Below, in pieces: positions 21,096 to 21,609 of a stretch of 21,609 bases of DNA. Position 1 is the stretch's first letter, and every line of letters starts with the position of its first letter. Both the position numbers and the translations under genes were made by a program. Origin of the DNA: Lachnospiraceae bacterium (GTDB taxonomy: Bacteria > Bacillota > Clostridia > Lachnospirales > Lachnospiraceae); NCBI GenBank assembly GCA_900763175.1, contig CAAFJI010000047.1:1-21609 (forward strand), read 5' to 3'. The notes under the pieces were generated by a model, which worked only from the letters and a program-made list of their open reading frames with translations, was not told where the DNA came from and searched no databases.

Positions 21096-21123
21096 TTGCA
21101 GAAAACATTTTTGGGCACGCTCT
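21096..21123 (+). repeat. Dispersed intergenic repeat, copy C
   Basis: This 28-base block starts TTGCAGAAAACATTTTT and ends GGGCACGCTCT. It aligns with copies A and B with one gap, and with copy D over the TTGCAG, ATTTT, GGGCA and GCTCT segments. It sits in the 216-bp gap between the GNAT gene and the broken recombinase. The same gap contains the palindrome CTGAATTCAG (21024-21033) and a CCACA-AAC-TGTGG hairpin (21075-21087). The surrounding 100 bases feel familiar as a Lachnospiraceae repeat, but that is memory, not a search. Confidence 0.5.
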
Positions 21124-21163
21124 GATTTATTTATCAGGCATTCCGTCAGCCAAATTGATATGC

Positions 21164-21609
21164 TTATCTTCGTTCGCTCAGGAGGCACACTGTTTCAACG
21201 GTACTTTCATTGTCCCAACAAAGTTCCTGTGTTTCCCTGTCTCCAAAATACACTGGAAAACGGAACTTTATGTGCTTGCTCGTAAATGTCCACCTGTTCC
21301 ACAAAGCTGTTAAGAAATTCTTTCTTCTCCAGGTAGGTGAACTTATCATATAGTTCATCAAAATATAAAAGAAATTGATAGACGTTTTCTTCTGATATTT
21401 TCTGTTGCCGGATATTCAACAGGCGATTCTTGACTTCCTCTATACTGTTCTCCACGCCTTCAATCTCATCATACAAACGGTATACCCTTGTCTCCATATC
21501 CTGATATTTCTTCTCATAGAATTTATCCATGATATCCAGACTGTCCATCTGCTGTCCAAGTCTTCCTTTTGCTCCGGTCAACTGCTTGTGCTGTTTTTCC
21601 AGTCTTTCA
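21164..21609 (-). pseudogene. Large serine recombinase, C-terminal part, frameshifted and cut by the window edge
   Basis: The minus-strand frame is open from the window edge and reads the coiled-coil C-terminal region of a resolvase-type large serine recombinase (DUF4368-like): MDSLDIMDKFYEKKYQDM, NIRQQKISEENVYQFLLYFD and EKKEFLNSFVEQVDIYE. After VDIYE (near 21278) the expected ending, KHIKFRFPVYFGDRE to WDNESTVETVCLLSERR, continues in another frame to the stop at 21164. About nine residues usually found between these parts are also missing. A deletion that broke the frame is the simplest explanation, leaving an inactive or altered gene. The catalytic N-terminal domain lies beyond the window. 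It is probably a remnant of an integrated element. Confidence 0.8.

Noticed and set aside
21049..21285. 78-codon plus-strand small protein before the recombinase
   Set aside because: It spans repeat copy C and runs antisense through the recombinase end. It is better explained as repeat-derived sequence than as a gene.
1..21609. CRISPR arrays, tRNA or rRNA genes
   Set aside because: No regularly spaced identical repeats and no tRNA or rRNA signatures were found by reading either strand.

Overview
The window reads like the chromosome of a spore-forming, gut-type Lachnospiraceae, most likely a Blautia or a close relative. The reasons are a spoVA operon, AGGAGG-type ribosome sites, a moderate base composition, and a 663-residue GH31 enzyme whose length and catalytic positions match, as I recall it, the characterised Ruminococcus (Blautia) obeum alpha-glucosidase. 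No rRNA, tRNA or CRISPR array was seen.

Layout. (1) 39-2581, plus strand: spoVAC-spoVAD-spoVAE-spoVAA, tightly packed. spoVAA is last and no spoVAB follows. (2) 2620-6942, minus strand: a MalE/MalF/MalG-type sugar ABC transporter, its terminator, then a HAD hydrolase. No ATPase gene is present. (3) 6943-7284: a divergent promoter region. (4) 7285-12018, plus strand: metY (O-acetylhomoserine sulfhydrylase) followed by a PhnD-PhnC-PhnE-type ABC transporter with two permease domains fused in one chain. It ends in a bidirectional terminator. (5) 12077-18996, minus strand: a lipoprotein solute-binding protein, two permeases, a GH13 alpha-1,6-glucosidase, a terminator, then the GH31 alpha-glucosidase. 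(6) 18997-19439: the control region of that operon, with a perfect 14-bp LacI-type palindrome, a second weaker site in the promoter spacer, and a stack of stem-loops. (7) 19440-20947, minus strand: a LacI-family regulator and a GNAT acetyltransferase. (8) 21164 to the window edge, minus strand: the C-terminal part of a large serine recombinase broken by a frameshift.

How it works together. The GH13 and GH31 enzymes both carry residues linked to alpha-1,6 preference and both lack signal peptides. Region 5 therefore looks like an import-then-hydrolyse pathway for isomalto-oligosaccharides, probably controlled by the adjacent LacI protein. Region 4 couples a sulfur-assimilation enzyme to a transporter of the phosphonate/phosphite family. 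That pairing is the best candidate here for an uncharacterised pathway: its substrate is not evident, it has no SAM riboswitch, four direct repeats lie at its promoter, and a strong hairpin hides the permease ribosome site.

A degenerate ~30-bp intergenic repeat family occurs at least five times (2604, 9636, 19206, 20963, 21096). Two copies form an inverted pair around the lacI-GNAT genes, and one supplies the last codons of the HAD gene.
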